Shown piece by piece: positions 7,621-14,184 of a DNA stretch of 30,323 nucleotides. Below the pieces are notes generated by a model. It worked only from the letters and a program-made list of their open reading frames with translations, searched no databases and was not told the origin of the DNA. Each line of letters begins with the position of its first letter. The stretch's first letter is position 1. Origin of the DNA: a virus; IMG/VR virus record IMGVR_UViG_3300049734_000591, positions 1-30,323 of that record; one strand, written 5' to 3'. A program made the translations under genes and the position numbers.

Positions 7621-7923
7621 TCAATCCCTCACTTTGCGGATGGCCTCGGGCGAATACTCGCGCTGTAGCACGCGCTCATAATTACCGGGAGGCAGCGTGA
7701 TCGCGCCGTGTTCCTCGTGCTTCAATGTGGCCTCCGTCTTCACCCACAGATACATCGTGCCTTCCGCGGTCACAAACACATCCACGGCCTCGTCCGCTAT
7801 CGCGTGCGCGTGGCCCGTGACTTCGCCGTACGCCAACACGATCCGGCTGTCCCGCTTCTGCTTAACCGCGCCTTTTGGAATTTTCCCAACCGGCCTTACC
7901 AATACGTCGCCCTGCCTGTACAT
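7621..7923 (-). CDS. Small partner protein of DUF6745 gene
   Basis: 100 residues, ATG start. The layout MYRQGDVLV...GHAHAI...HEEHG-x-I-T-L-P-P-G-x-Y...Q-R-E-Y-S-P-E-A-I-R matches a short conserved protein that I recall next to DUF6745 genes in actinobacterial and phage genomes. Its stop overlaps the DUF6745 reading frame by a few bases (TTGA junction), so the pair is translationally coupled. His and Glu residues are concentrated near the middle and end (HAH, HEEH), compatible with a metal site. Function unknown. Confidence 0.6.
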   Translation of the reverse strand: MYRQGDVLVRPVGKIPKGAVKQKRDSRIVLAYGEVTGHAHAIADEAVDVFVTAEGTMYLWVKTEATLKHEEHGAITLPPGNYERVLQREYSPEAIRKVRD

Positions 7924-7933
7924 GTTGTCCTCC

Positions 7934-8200
7934 TCACGGTTGTCCTTTCGTCTCCAGCAGCGACTCAAAACAGTTGAAGTGGAACACGCAGCCGAGGATG
8001 CGCCCGTCGGGCAATTGCTTAAACAGCCGCACGCCGATATCGCAGAGCGGACAACCCGGACAATCCACCTCATGCAACGTCGCGAGATCGTCGTGGTCGT
8101 CCGTATCCACCGATCCGCCGCACAGGCCGCAGATATGCGAAACACGTTCGCTTCAGAGGTCGGCCGGCAGATCTTCGCGCAGGCGGAAGGGGTGGCTCAT
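7934..8200 (-). pseudogene. Zinc-ribbon gene interrupted by in-frame UGA
   Basis: ATG at 8200 overlaps the previous stop (ATGA), the usual start junction in this operon. The first 15 codons run to a TGA at 8153-8155. The same frame then continues open for 72 further codons to a TGA at 7934-7936. The downstream part is clearly protein-like: CGLCGG, then HEVDCPGCPLCDIG, then LGCVFHFNCFESLL, a two-CxxC zinc module. No ATG or well-placed GTG lies between the UGA and CGLC. A TGG-to-TGA nonsense change (Trp to stop) is the simplest reading; read-through or a sequencing error are alternatives. Confidence 0.55.
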
Positions 8201-9219
8201 ATCTTCGTCACCTTCAATAAGAATTTTCCCTTCGGCTCGACTCGCACATAGCGCTCGCGGATCGCGTCGATCCGCTTTTGTTCGTCGGCCGGGATATCGT
8301 AATAGCGCTGCTTCTGCCATTCGCCCTCGATCAGAAATCCGCCGGCAATCGCCAGGTCCGTGCCGCGGAACTGCTTCTTGATCGCCTTGTCCAAAGCTTC
8401 GTGCTCCTCGCCGGCCTCCTTCGTGGCGTGCCAGCGCTCGAGCTTCTCGATCCAGCCTTCATCCACGACGATCTCGGCGCCGGCGCTGAAGCTGGGCGGG
8501 TTGCAAACGCCTCCATAAAAGCCGCAGTACCTGCATTCCGAGGCGTCCTGGATAAAGGGCGGGAGACCTTTTTCTTTCGCATCCAGCGCGATCTCGGCTC
8601 GCTCGAGAAAATCTTCAATGCGATCTAAATGTTTCTCGAGTTCGACTTCCAGAAGCAGTGGCAGGCCATTGCGATCCAATAATAAGAAGCCACAGGCCTC
8701 ATTGGTGGCAAGCAGGTATGCCAGCAGCTGATAACCGCCGGCGCGCGTCCATCGATTCAGAAATAAATCCTCGAAGGTCTCAATTCGAGCAACCGTGTTC
8801 GTGTTCCAGCTTTTGACTTCCAGCGGGTGCGAACTGCGGCCGATCTTCAGTTGTGCATCCACTTTCCCGACAATACAGACTCGACCCTTATGGTCGCGCA
8901 GTTCGAAGCGTTCTTCCCGGCCGATGACTTCAAAGGGCGGCTCCGAATCCCGTCCCGCTCGTGTGAGGTCCGCCAGTAAATCGCGTTCCCGGTCTCGTCC
9001 TCGACGAAAATTGGCGAGTGTATCGGCAGACCATTCCGGAAGTTTGTCCGGTTCTAACATCTCCAGTGCCATTTGCCGCGTGCAGGCTCGCCAGGCGCTT
9101 GCAAAAATATGATGACGTTCTCCGCTACGTGATCGACGCTCTGCACCTTCAATGAATCGACTAAAGCCCTTAGAAATACTGGCGGCCAATTCTGACGGGG
9201 AAAGCAGTGCGGTGCTCAT
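8197..9219 (-). CDS. Cas4/RecB-like PD-(D/E)XK nuclease with Fe-S cysteines
   Basis: 340 residues. The core has D121 (G-K-V-D), E134-V-K136 (PLEVKSW) and Q164-x3-Y168 (GYQLLAY), the three RecB-family nuclease motifs. One cysteine lies before the core (C46, in A-C-T-R-Q) and three after it (C229, C232, C239), as in Cas4 and AddB, where four Cys hold an Fe-S cluster. It probably acts as the phage exonuclease that makes 3' single strands for recombination or repair. Next upstream, beyond an HNH gene, is a candidate annealing protein. ATG start; its end overlaps the broken gene at 8200. Confidence in the nuclease fold is high, in the cluster moderate. Confidence 0.75.
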   Translation of the reverse strand: MSTALLSPSELAASISKGFSRFIEGAERRSRSGERHHIFASAWRACTRQMALEMLEPDKLPEWSADTLANFRRGRDRERDLLADLTRAGRDSEPPFEVIGREERFELRDHKGRVCIVGKVDAQLKIGRSSHPLEVKSWNTNTVARIETFEDLFLNRWTRAGGYQLLAYLLATNEACGFLLLDRNGLPLLLEVELEKHLDRIEDFLERAEIALDAKEKGLPPFIQDASECRYCGFYGGVCNPPSFSAGAEIVVDEGWIEKLERWHATKEAGEEHEALDKAIKKQFRGTDLAIAGGFLIEGEWQKQRYYDIPADEQKRIDAIRERYVRVEPKGKFLLKVTKI

Positions 9220-9836
9220 CGGCTTCTGGGCCTCCGATTGTTAGCCTGCTCTTGTGCGGTCGCCCATCGGCAGTTCCCCGGTTCATAATTGCCGTCGTTA
9301 TTGATGCGATCAATTTGATGTTTATTTGTCGGTCTATCGCCCATGTCTGACAAGAAGGCGGCAAAATCATTACGCCATCGCTCGCACATGGTAATACCCC
9401 TGCCGCCGTAGCGATTCCACTCCTGGACGTTCCGATTGAAGCAGCGGCGCTTGATACCGCACCAAATGCCGTATAGATGATGGTGTCGCTTACCGTGGGT
9501 GATTGTGGCTTTACCGCGGATCTGATCTTGAAAGCAACCGCACGATGTAGTGTCTCCTTTGGCTAGATGGCTTACGGTGACTATCTTTTCATTGCCGCAT
9601 TGGCATCGGATTATGGCTCGTCGATGGCCCCGTTCTGGAATCGCCATCGCTAGCACTGTCAGGCGGCCGAACTGTTCCCCGGCGGATAAGAATCGGCCGG
9701 ACGCACTCCTCCTTTTACGATGGCATTCCATGCACCGCCTGTTCGGATTGATTCTCAGGCGAGACGGCTTTATATGCGGCAATAGGCAATTGCAGTCGAT
9801 GCAATGAGCAATGGCAGAGACAATCGCGGCGCTCAT
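9216..9836 (-). CDS. HNH endonuclease, homing-type
   Basis: 206 residues. An N-terminal part has C-I-D-C and C-M-E-C pairs. A middle part has C-x-C-G and C-G-C near residues 85-110. The C-terminal part carries YGGRGI, C-E-R-W, then D-R-I-N-N-D-G-N-Y-E-P-G-N-C-R-W-A-T and the E-Q-A-N-N-R-R end. That is the classic phage HNH homing endonuclease layout (H/D-x-R-x-D/N, N, and N-x-R-W-A motifs). It lies between the nuclease and annealing-protein genes with four-base overlaps on both sides, so it is well accommodated in the operon despite being a typical mobile gene. Confidence 0.75.
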   Translation of the reverse strand: MSAAIVSAIAHCIDCNCLLPHIKPSRLRINPNRRCMECHRKRRSASGRFLSAGEQFGRLTVLAMAIPERGHRRAIIRCQCGNEKIVTVSHLAKGDTTSCGCFQDQIRGKATITHGKRHHHLYGIWCGIKRRCFNRNVQEWNRYGGRGITMCERWRNDFAAFLSDMGDRPTNKHQIDRINNDGNYEPGNCRWATAQEQANNRRPRSR

Positions 9837-10720
9837 TGTCCATCTCCCGGTTCCGGCGCCGGCGGCTGCGCCTCGGTCTGCATGCGCCGGGCTTCCGTCA
9901 AGGCCTGCTCGTGCTTCAACGTGTATTTATGCTCGCGGCTCGGGCAGGACCAGAACGCCTCATAGGGTCTGCCGGCCTGCGTCTTCCCGGCCGGAATGAA
10001 TTTCATGACGGCGTTGCAGGTCGAGCAGCGCGGCTGATACTCCTCGGCGATCTCCGACTGCCGCACCGCTGCGCCGGCGCGTTCCGCCTTCGAGCCGAAG
10101 CCGCGGCCGCGGGCGCACATCGACGATTTCTTCCAGGTTCCTTCCCACGCCTTGTCGAGCTCCTGCACCGGCACCGATTTCAGGCCGGCGAGCTCGCGCG
10201 TGATACCGCCGTCGAGGTTCGCGCGCGCCGCCTTCCGCACCGCCACCTCGCGCTGGATCCCTTCCGGCTTTTCCTCGGCGTAGCGCTCGTTGCTGTAACG
10301 GATCCCTTCGATCTGAAAGACGCACTCGCCGGTGACGGCCGACTTGCCGTCGCCGAAGAGCTGGTAGGCAAACGTGCCGTCCTTCGCCTCGATCCGTACC
10401 GGCTCGCTGATGTTGTCGATCTGGATCGACCACAGCTTCTTGATGCGGTCGCAGCCCTGGTCGCCGAGAAACGCCGCGATCGTCTCGCCGCGTTCGTCGA
10501 CGGCGCGGAACAATGTCCAGTCGTTCGGCATGGTCAGCCGGATCGATGCCACGCGCAGCGTCTGCAGGATCTCGCTGCGCGCTTCGATAATCGCCACGCC
10601 GCGTTTCTGGTCGAGCGCCGACAGTTCCTGTATCGTGGCCGGCGTGCCGGGCTTCTTCAGCTCGAGGTAATGATCGTCCTCCAGAACTTCCGGCGAATGG
10701 ATCTTCGCTTCGTCGCTCAT
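9833..10720 (-). CDS. Putative single-strand annealing / recombination protein
   Basis: 295 residues, ATG start, four-base overlap with the upstream stop. The core ~90-175 (D-N-I-S-E-P-V-R-I-E, then F-Q-I-E-G-I-R-Y, then REVAVRKAARANLDGGI-T-R-E-L-A-G-L) resembles phage single-strand annealing proteins of the Rad52/Sak type. Those have a conserved K-x-A-x-x-N-x2-x-x-I-x-x-L-L-G-L helix near the middle. A C-terminal zinc finger (CSTC...SC at ~230-260) and a Gly/Pro-rich tail follow. Its neighbours, a Cas4/RecB-like nuclease and an HNH enzyme, fit a recombination block. The assignment is by fold pattern and context only. Confidence 0.45.
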   Translation of the reverse strand: MSDEAKIHSPEVLEDDHYLELKKPGTPATIQELSALDQKRGVAIIEARSEILQTLRVASIRLTMPNDWTLFRAVDERGETIAAFLGDQGCDRIKKLWSIQIDNISEPVRIEAKDGTFAYQLFGDGKSAVTGECVFQIEGIRYSNERYAEEKPEGIQREVAVRKAARANLDGGITRELAGLKSVPVQELDKAWEGTWKKSSMCARGRGFGSKAERAGAAVRQSEIAEEYQPRCSTCNAVMKFIPAGKTQAGRPYEAFWSCPSREHKYTLKHEQALTEARRMQTEAQPPAPEPGDGQ

Positions 10721-11202
10721 GCGGACTTCTCCTCCTCGCCCGCCTTCAGGCGTGCCACATGTTCATTCAGCGCCGCGGCCAACTGCAACGCTTCGGCCGG
10801 CGACAGAAAGACGCCGACCGAGGTGAAGGGATCGTGCGCATACCAGCCGACCTGAATGTCGCCATGGTGAAACTCGCCGCCGGAGACCACCAGCCAGTTC
10901 TCGCCGATTCGCGTATAGAACCGTTCCATCGTCCGTCCTCGCTTTCCGAATACCGCGTCCCAGCCGGCATAAAAGGCCGCCTGCCGCTCCGCATTCTGTT
11001 CGAAGGGCCGTTCTTTGGCGGCGCGCCGGCAATCGGCGCAGACCGCTTCATCGGCGCCCTCGTCGATCGTCGCCTCCGGATGGCCGCACATCACGCAGCG
11101 GCCGGCATCGCAGATTTCGCAGATATAGGAACCATCGCCCTGACGGTAGAAGTGCTCGCCGGTGGTCACGTCGGCGCCGCAGAAGGCGCAGCTGCGCGTC
11201 AC
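10717..11202 (-). CDS. Double zinc-ribbon protein with C-terminal domain
   Basis: 161 residues, GTG start overlapping the upstream TGA by four bases. CAFC (~5-8), CEIC (~28-31), CVMC (~36-39) and CADC (~55-58) form two zinc ribbons. A linker leads to a beta-rich domain (ENWLVVSGGEF...VGWYAHDPFTSVGVFLS) followed by a helix (EALQLAAALNEHVARL). The combination is unusual and not one I can name. The many CxxC sites suggest nucleic-acid or protein binding. Confidence 0.55.
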   Translation of the reverse strand: MTRSCAFCGADVTTGEHFYRQGDGSYICEICDAGRCVMCGHPEATIDEGADEAVCADCRRAAKERPFEQNAERQAAFYAGWDAVFGKRGRTMERFYTRIGENWLVVSGGEFHHGDIQVGWYAHDPFTSVGVFLSPAEALQLAAALNEHVARLKAGEEEKSA

Positions 11203-11450
11203 GGCTGCCGCTCCCGGCGCATACGCTCGGGCGATTCGTTGAGAAGTTCATGGCTCGAGCGGGCCTCGCGTTCGCCCATCCTCAAAAGCTCGATCGCATG
11301 GCAGAGATGAATATAGGCGCGACTCTGCTTGTCTCCTTCCCGCGTATCTTCATCCAGCGTCCCGGCGACCAGGAGAAGTTCTTCCGCCATCCGCTCGAGT
11401 CGTTCGCCCATCAGCCGGTAGCGGTAAAAGCGTTCGATCGGTTCCATCAC
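11199..11450 (-). CDS. Hypothetical helical protein
   Basis: 83 residues, GTG start overlapping the upstream TGA by four bases. All-helical, with an Arg/Glu-rich heptad-like pattern and a basic Arg-rich end. No Cys pairs. It lies between the ParB-like gene and the zinc-ribbon gene. No function can be assigned. Confidence 0.5.
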   Translation of the reverse strand: MMEPIERFYRYRLMGERLERMAEELLLVAGTLDEDTREGDKQSRAYIHLCHAIELLRMGEREARSSHELLNESPERMRRERQP

Positions 11451-12337
11451 AGCAATTTCTCCAGCGCCGAAATCAGCGCGCGAACGGAGGCGCGAAACTT
11501 ATCTGCAATCCGCGGCACCTTGTCGATGTACTCAATGTAGGGCTGGACTTCCTGAAGTTGTGTGGTCCACTCACGAATAAAGCCGGTCCAGTTGGTGATG
11601 ATCAAAAGAAGATCCGGCGGTTCCTCTTTCTGGGTTCTGGCTTTCAACTGGCGGGCCTTTTGTTGAACTTTCTCAGGCGTCGTTGCCTTGCCGGCGATGA
11701 CAGATTTCGTCACCTGGGCGCGGATTTTGTCGTCCGGAATGTCTTTCAGCTCTTTGTTCAGCCGCTGGAGATGATCCCTGGTCAAACCTTGATCAGCGGC
11801 AACCTGGACCATGGCCGCCCCACCGATCCTGTTCGCCTCCAAAGCTGTCTTGCCTGCAATTTTGCCTTTCCTGATTAAATTCTTTTCACGTCGGTTAAAT
11901 TCAGATAGTTGTAACCATTGCTGTATGCTGCTTTCACTAAAACCCAGCATTTCAGCCACTTGCCGATGCGTACCGGATACGCTGCCATTAGTGCTCAATA
12001 AATCAACTAATTGTCGAATTCCGTCCGCTTTATCCACGTCATTCAACCCTTCACGCTGCAGGTTCTCGATGAGGGACTGCGCCGCCATCTGCTGGTCGTC
12101 GAGATCCGCGATTTCCACTTCAACGGTTTTCCATCCGAGCTTCTTGATCGCGGCTAGGCGCCGATGTCCGAAACAAAGCTCAACACTTCCATTCACCGCA
12201 CGGCCACGCAGCGCACCAGTCCAGAGGCCGGTCGTTTTGATTTCATCGGCCAATTGATCGATGGATTCCTGAGAGTAAGTCGTCCGTACCTGAAATGGAT
12301 TCGGCTTGATGTCTTTGACATGGACCGTTTTCATCAT
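11447..12337 (-). CDS. ParB-like CTPase / DNA-binding protein (orphan)
   Basis: 296 residues. The N-terminal ParB domain has P-N-P-F-Q-V-R near 12-18, then G-H-R-R-L-A-A at 57-63 and S-L-I-E-N-L-Q-R-E at 88-96. These are the conserved CTP-binding and hydrolysis motifs of ParB/Noc proteins. A helix-turn-helix follows around 123-145 (H-R-Q-V-A-E-M-L-G-F-S-E-S-S-I-Q-Q-W). The C-terminal third is charged and helical, probably for dimerisation. ATG-ATG start with AGGGAGG upstream. No ParA gene is seen in the window, so it may act as a regulator instead of a partition protein. A perfect inverted repeat lies just upstream at 12361. Confidence 0.75.
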   Translation of the reverse strand: MMKTVHVKDIKPNPFQVRTTYSQESIDQLADEIKTTGLWTGALRGRAVNGSVELCFGHRRLAAIKKLGWKTVEVEIADLDDQQMAAQSLIENLQREGLNDVDKADGIRQLVDLLSTNGSVSGTHRQVAEMLGFSESSIQQWLQLSEFNRREKNLIRKGKIAGKTALEANRIGGAAMVQVAADQGLTRDHLQRLNKELKDIPDDKIRAQVTKSVIAGKATTPEKVQQKARQLKARTQKEEPPDLLLIITNWTGFIREWTTQLQEVQPYIEYIDKVPRIADKFRASVRALISALEKLL

Positions 12338-12360
12338 GTGAGCCTCCCTTTGGCTATTGG

Positions 12361-12393
12361 GAGATCCGTAACGGAATTGGTGTTACGGATCTC
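12361..12393. promoter_or_regulatory. Perfect 12-bp inverted repeat upstream of parB-like gene
   Basis: Left arm GAGATCCGTAAC (12361-12372), nine-base centre (12373-12381), right arm GTTACGGATCTC (12382-12393). The repeat lies 24 bases upstream of the ParB start. No T-run follows on either strand, so it is not a standard terminator. It resembles an operator or a parS-type site; ParB proteins bind such palindromes. Autoregulation or partition are equally possible from the sequence. Confidence 0.6.
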
Positions 12394-12405
12394 TCTTCAA
12401 GCCTT

Positions 12406-12744
12406 CTATTCACCCTTCAGTTCGGTCTCTTCCGGGTTATGGGATGACTCTTCAAGACTCGTGTTTGCCTCAATCAACCGACTTCTTCTTTGCTCCATCG
12501 CAGAAACCATGCCGGCTAACGTTTTCACGTCATTGACGATCAATTGATTGTGCTGATTGAGTTGTCGGATTCCAGATTCGACGATTCGGAAGCGCTCGGA
12601 AAAGTCTTTGAACATTGCCTCACGCTCCGCAAGTTCCTCCACGATGGCCTCGCCGAGCTCACTGGAAGTTTTCTTATAGCTGCCATCGGTTGAAGGAAAC
12701 TGGACTTTCGCTTTTTTCAGAATGGACTTCATTCTTTCTGACAT
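12406..12744 (-). CDS. Coiled-coil protein
   Basis: 112 residues, ATG start. Basic N-terminus, then a long helical heptad region (~30-100) rich in Glu, Gln and Ser, ending in an acidic tail. No membrane segment or cysteine. It lies between the XRE repressor gene and the ParB-like gene on the - strand. It may partner one of them, but no family is recognised. Confidence 0.55.
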   Translation of the reverse strand: MSERMKSILKKAKVQFPSTDGSYKKTSSELGEAIVEELAEREAMFKDFSERFRIVESGIRQLNQHNQLIVNDVKTLAGMVSAMEQRRSRLIEANTSLEESSHNPEETELKGE

Positions 12745-12889
12745 TGGCTGCCTTACCTTTCTGCCGATTGTGTCCCGGGCCGCTTTTTAGAAAGCCGTCA
12801 ATGAAGCGCAATCCGCTATGGAATTAGGTTTGAAATTTGTGAGGAACAGTCGAGACAAGCCTGCCAAGCCTTCCCGATGGTTCTCCGGT

Positions 12890-13138
12890 TTACGCGACGA
12901 TATTGGTCTTGTCGCCTTTCGGCGCCGGCGGCAGCTTTTCCGCCCGCGGCACCACCGCGGCGGCAAGCGCAATGCCCAGGTACTCGCAGATCAGACGGCC
13001 GGTCGACGGCGAAATCAGGCCGCCTTGTTCCGCCCGTACGATCGTCGGCACCGACAAGCCAACCGCCGTGGCCAGCTCCTGCTGCGTCAAGCCCTTGCGG
13101 TCGCGCGCGTTTTTCAACATCGCACCATTCAATCTCAT
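12890..13138 (-). CDS. XRE-family repressor-like regulator
   Basis: 82 residues. A helix-turn-helix spans ~8-58 with G-L-T-Q-Q-E-L-A-T-A-V-G-L-S-V-P-T-I-V-R-A-E-Q-G, a canonical HTH_3 pattern. The C-terminus (~59-82) is short and ends in a basic tail. It is transcribed divergently from the second XRE gene at 13244, across an AT-rich operator region, as in lambda-type immunity switches. ATG at 13138 with no clear Shine-Dalgarno; the transcript from the promoter at 13160-13189 has a ~15-base leader. Confidence 0.7.
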   Translation of the reverse strand: MRLNGAMLKNARDRKGLTQQELATAVGLSVPTIVRAEQGGLISPSTGRLICEYLGIALAAAVVPRAEKLPPAPKGDKTNIVA

Positions 13139-13159
13139 GGCTGTGAAATTACGCGATAG

Positions 13160-13189
13160 GTTTTACAGTAATAATTATTGTTGTGTCAA
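13160..13189 (-). promoter_or_regulatory. Promoter with operator palindrome, - strand
   Basis: Read on the - strand: TTGACA (13184-13189) is a perfect -35. An 18-base spacer separates it from TAAAAC at 13160-13165 as a weak -10. The spacer contains the perfect 10-bp palindrome AATAATTATT (13170-13179). A binding site inside the spacer is the usual place for autorepression. It faces the repressor gene at 13138 and probably drives the long - strand operon. Confidence 0.5.
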
Positions 13190-13243
13190 ATAAAATTATT
13201 ATTTCTTTTGGAGATTGTAAGTAAATGTATAAGTATTAAGCAC

Positions 13244-13750
13244 ATGCCGGCTGACCAGGCAGACCTCGAAACCCGATTGCGCCTTGTGTTGAAACGTCTG
13301 CGTCTCGCCAGGCCCGAGTTCCGCAGCTACGCCAGCTTTCGGAAAGCATCGGGCATCCACCGGCCAACGGTGGAAAACACCGAAAGCGGGACCACCAAGC
13401 CGGGCATCAAGATCATCGATAAATGGGTGCGGGCGTGCGGATCGACTCTGACGCAGCTTTTCGCCGAAGTGGAAGGCCTGTCGTCGGAAAACGAAACGCG
13501 CCTGCGTATTCTTGCCGGCGAAGAGGAATATTACGGCTTGTTGACGAAGATTCTGGAAAGAGGAGACGCGTTTTTTGTGGGCGGCATTAAGGCGAATCTG
13601 ACAGCACACGAATTCGCCAGCCGGCCAAGACACGAACCGCTGTTATCGCCAGCCGTCGACCGTCCGAAACGCCCAACGAAAGCGAGGCGCGGCAATCTCG
13701 AGCCGCGCGTGCGCAAGAAAAAACGCGTGGGACAACGGAGCGACTGGTAG
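13244..13750 (+). CDS. Second XRE-type regulator
   Basis: 168 residues from the ATG at 13244. An in-frame TTG upstream at 13178 would add AT-rich junk, so it was not chosen. The N-terminal part ~14-75 has an HTH layout (K-A-S-G-I-H-R-P-T-V-E-N-T-E-S-G-T-T-K-P). The C-terminal third is basic (RPKRPTKARR...RKKKR). It is divergent from the XRE gene at 13138 and so may be the antagonistic member of a lysis-lysogeny pair. A possible -10 (TATAAG, 13228-13233) lies so close that the mRNA could be leaderless. A four-codon ORF (ATG at 13225) precedes it. Confidence 0.65.
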   Translation: MPADQADLETRLRLVLKRLRLARPEFRSYASFRKASGIHRPTVENTESGTTKPGIKIIDKWVRACGSTLTQLFAEVEGLSSENETRLRILAGEEEYYGLLTKILERGDAFFVGGIKANLTAHEFASRPRHEPLLSPAVDRPKRPTKARRGNLEPRVRKKKRVGQRSDW

Positions 13751-13961
13751 CGATCACCAGCAATCGCGTCGTCGATCTGAGGAATTGGAAAATGACGCGG
13801 CTGCTGCCTTCCGGAAAGAAGTAACGCTGTCATCGTCGCTCCGTTTTTTTCTCCGTGTCCCCGTCCGGCCTTCTGCCGTTCCGGCGCCTCCTGCTCCCGT
13901 CCTGGATCTCAAAGCTACGTCCCCACTTTTCATTCGTGGCATTCCGCCCTCTCGGCTGGCG

Positions 13962-14001
13962 CGTTGTCGCAGATTGTCGTTGATTGTAAGCGATTGTCGC
14001 C
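13962..14001. repeat. Four phased 10-bp direct repeats
   Basis: Units CGTTGTCGCA, GATTGTCGTT, GATTGTAAGC and GATTGTCGCC run head to tail (13962-14001). The 10-bp period matches one helical turn, so a bound protein would line up on one face. This is compatible with excisionase, integrase arm or accessory-factor sites. Confidence 0.55.
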
Positions 14002-14081
14002 GCCCGAGAGACCAAAACACAACAGGAATTATTAATTTTATTTCAGGAACAATAAGAATTCCGAACACGCCGGGAATTTGC

Positions 14082-14110
14082 TTGACTTGATCCAGCGAAC
14101 TTTTTATTTT
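14082..14110 (+). promoter_or_regulatory. Sigma70-type promoter for excisionase-like gene
   Basis: TTGACT (14082-14087), 17-base spacer, TATTTT (14105-14110). Expected start of transcription near 14117, about 70 bases before the ATG at 14185. It is the best-matching promoter in this part of the window. Confidence 0.6.
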
Positions 14111-14184
14111 GATTGCGGCCTGCCAAGCCTGATTCTCGAAATTCTCCGGTCGACTTTTGTCCGCCAACAGACCGGAGTTTGTCT

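Larger units (their letters stand above)
13751..14184. other. Non-coding interval with regulatory elements
   Basis: No convincing gene lies in these 434 bases. The open frames on both strands are low complexity or Arg/Ser-rich shadows. The interval holds the phased repeat at 13962-14001, an AT-rich patch around 14030-14060, and a good + strand promoter at 14082-14110. It separates the second XRE gene from the excisionase-like gene. Confidence 0.5.

Noticed and set aside
6515-7681. A 388-residue + strand frame rich in D-A-V-P and D-A-S-P
   Set aside because: It is the antisense of the DUF6745-like gene and stays open because the 12-bp repeat is divisible by three. The - strand gene has a proper ribosome site, coupled junctions and family-like ends.
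8197-9219. Considered a CRISPR-linked Cas4 gene
   Set aside because: No cas1, cas2 or array nearby; the neighbours are recombination genes, which fits a phage exonuclease.
9216-9836. Considered a group I intron or intein insertion around the HNH gene
   Set aside because: The neighbouring genes are whole and their start/stop junctions are normal, so nothing is interrupted.
13754-14167. A 137-residue - strand frame in the intergenic region
   Set aside because: Ser/Arg-rich and low complexity without a good ribosome site; overlaps clear promoter and repeat elements on the other strand.
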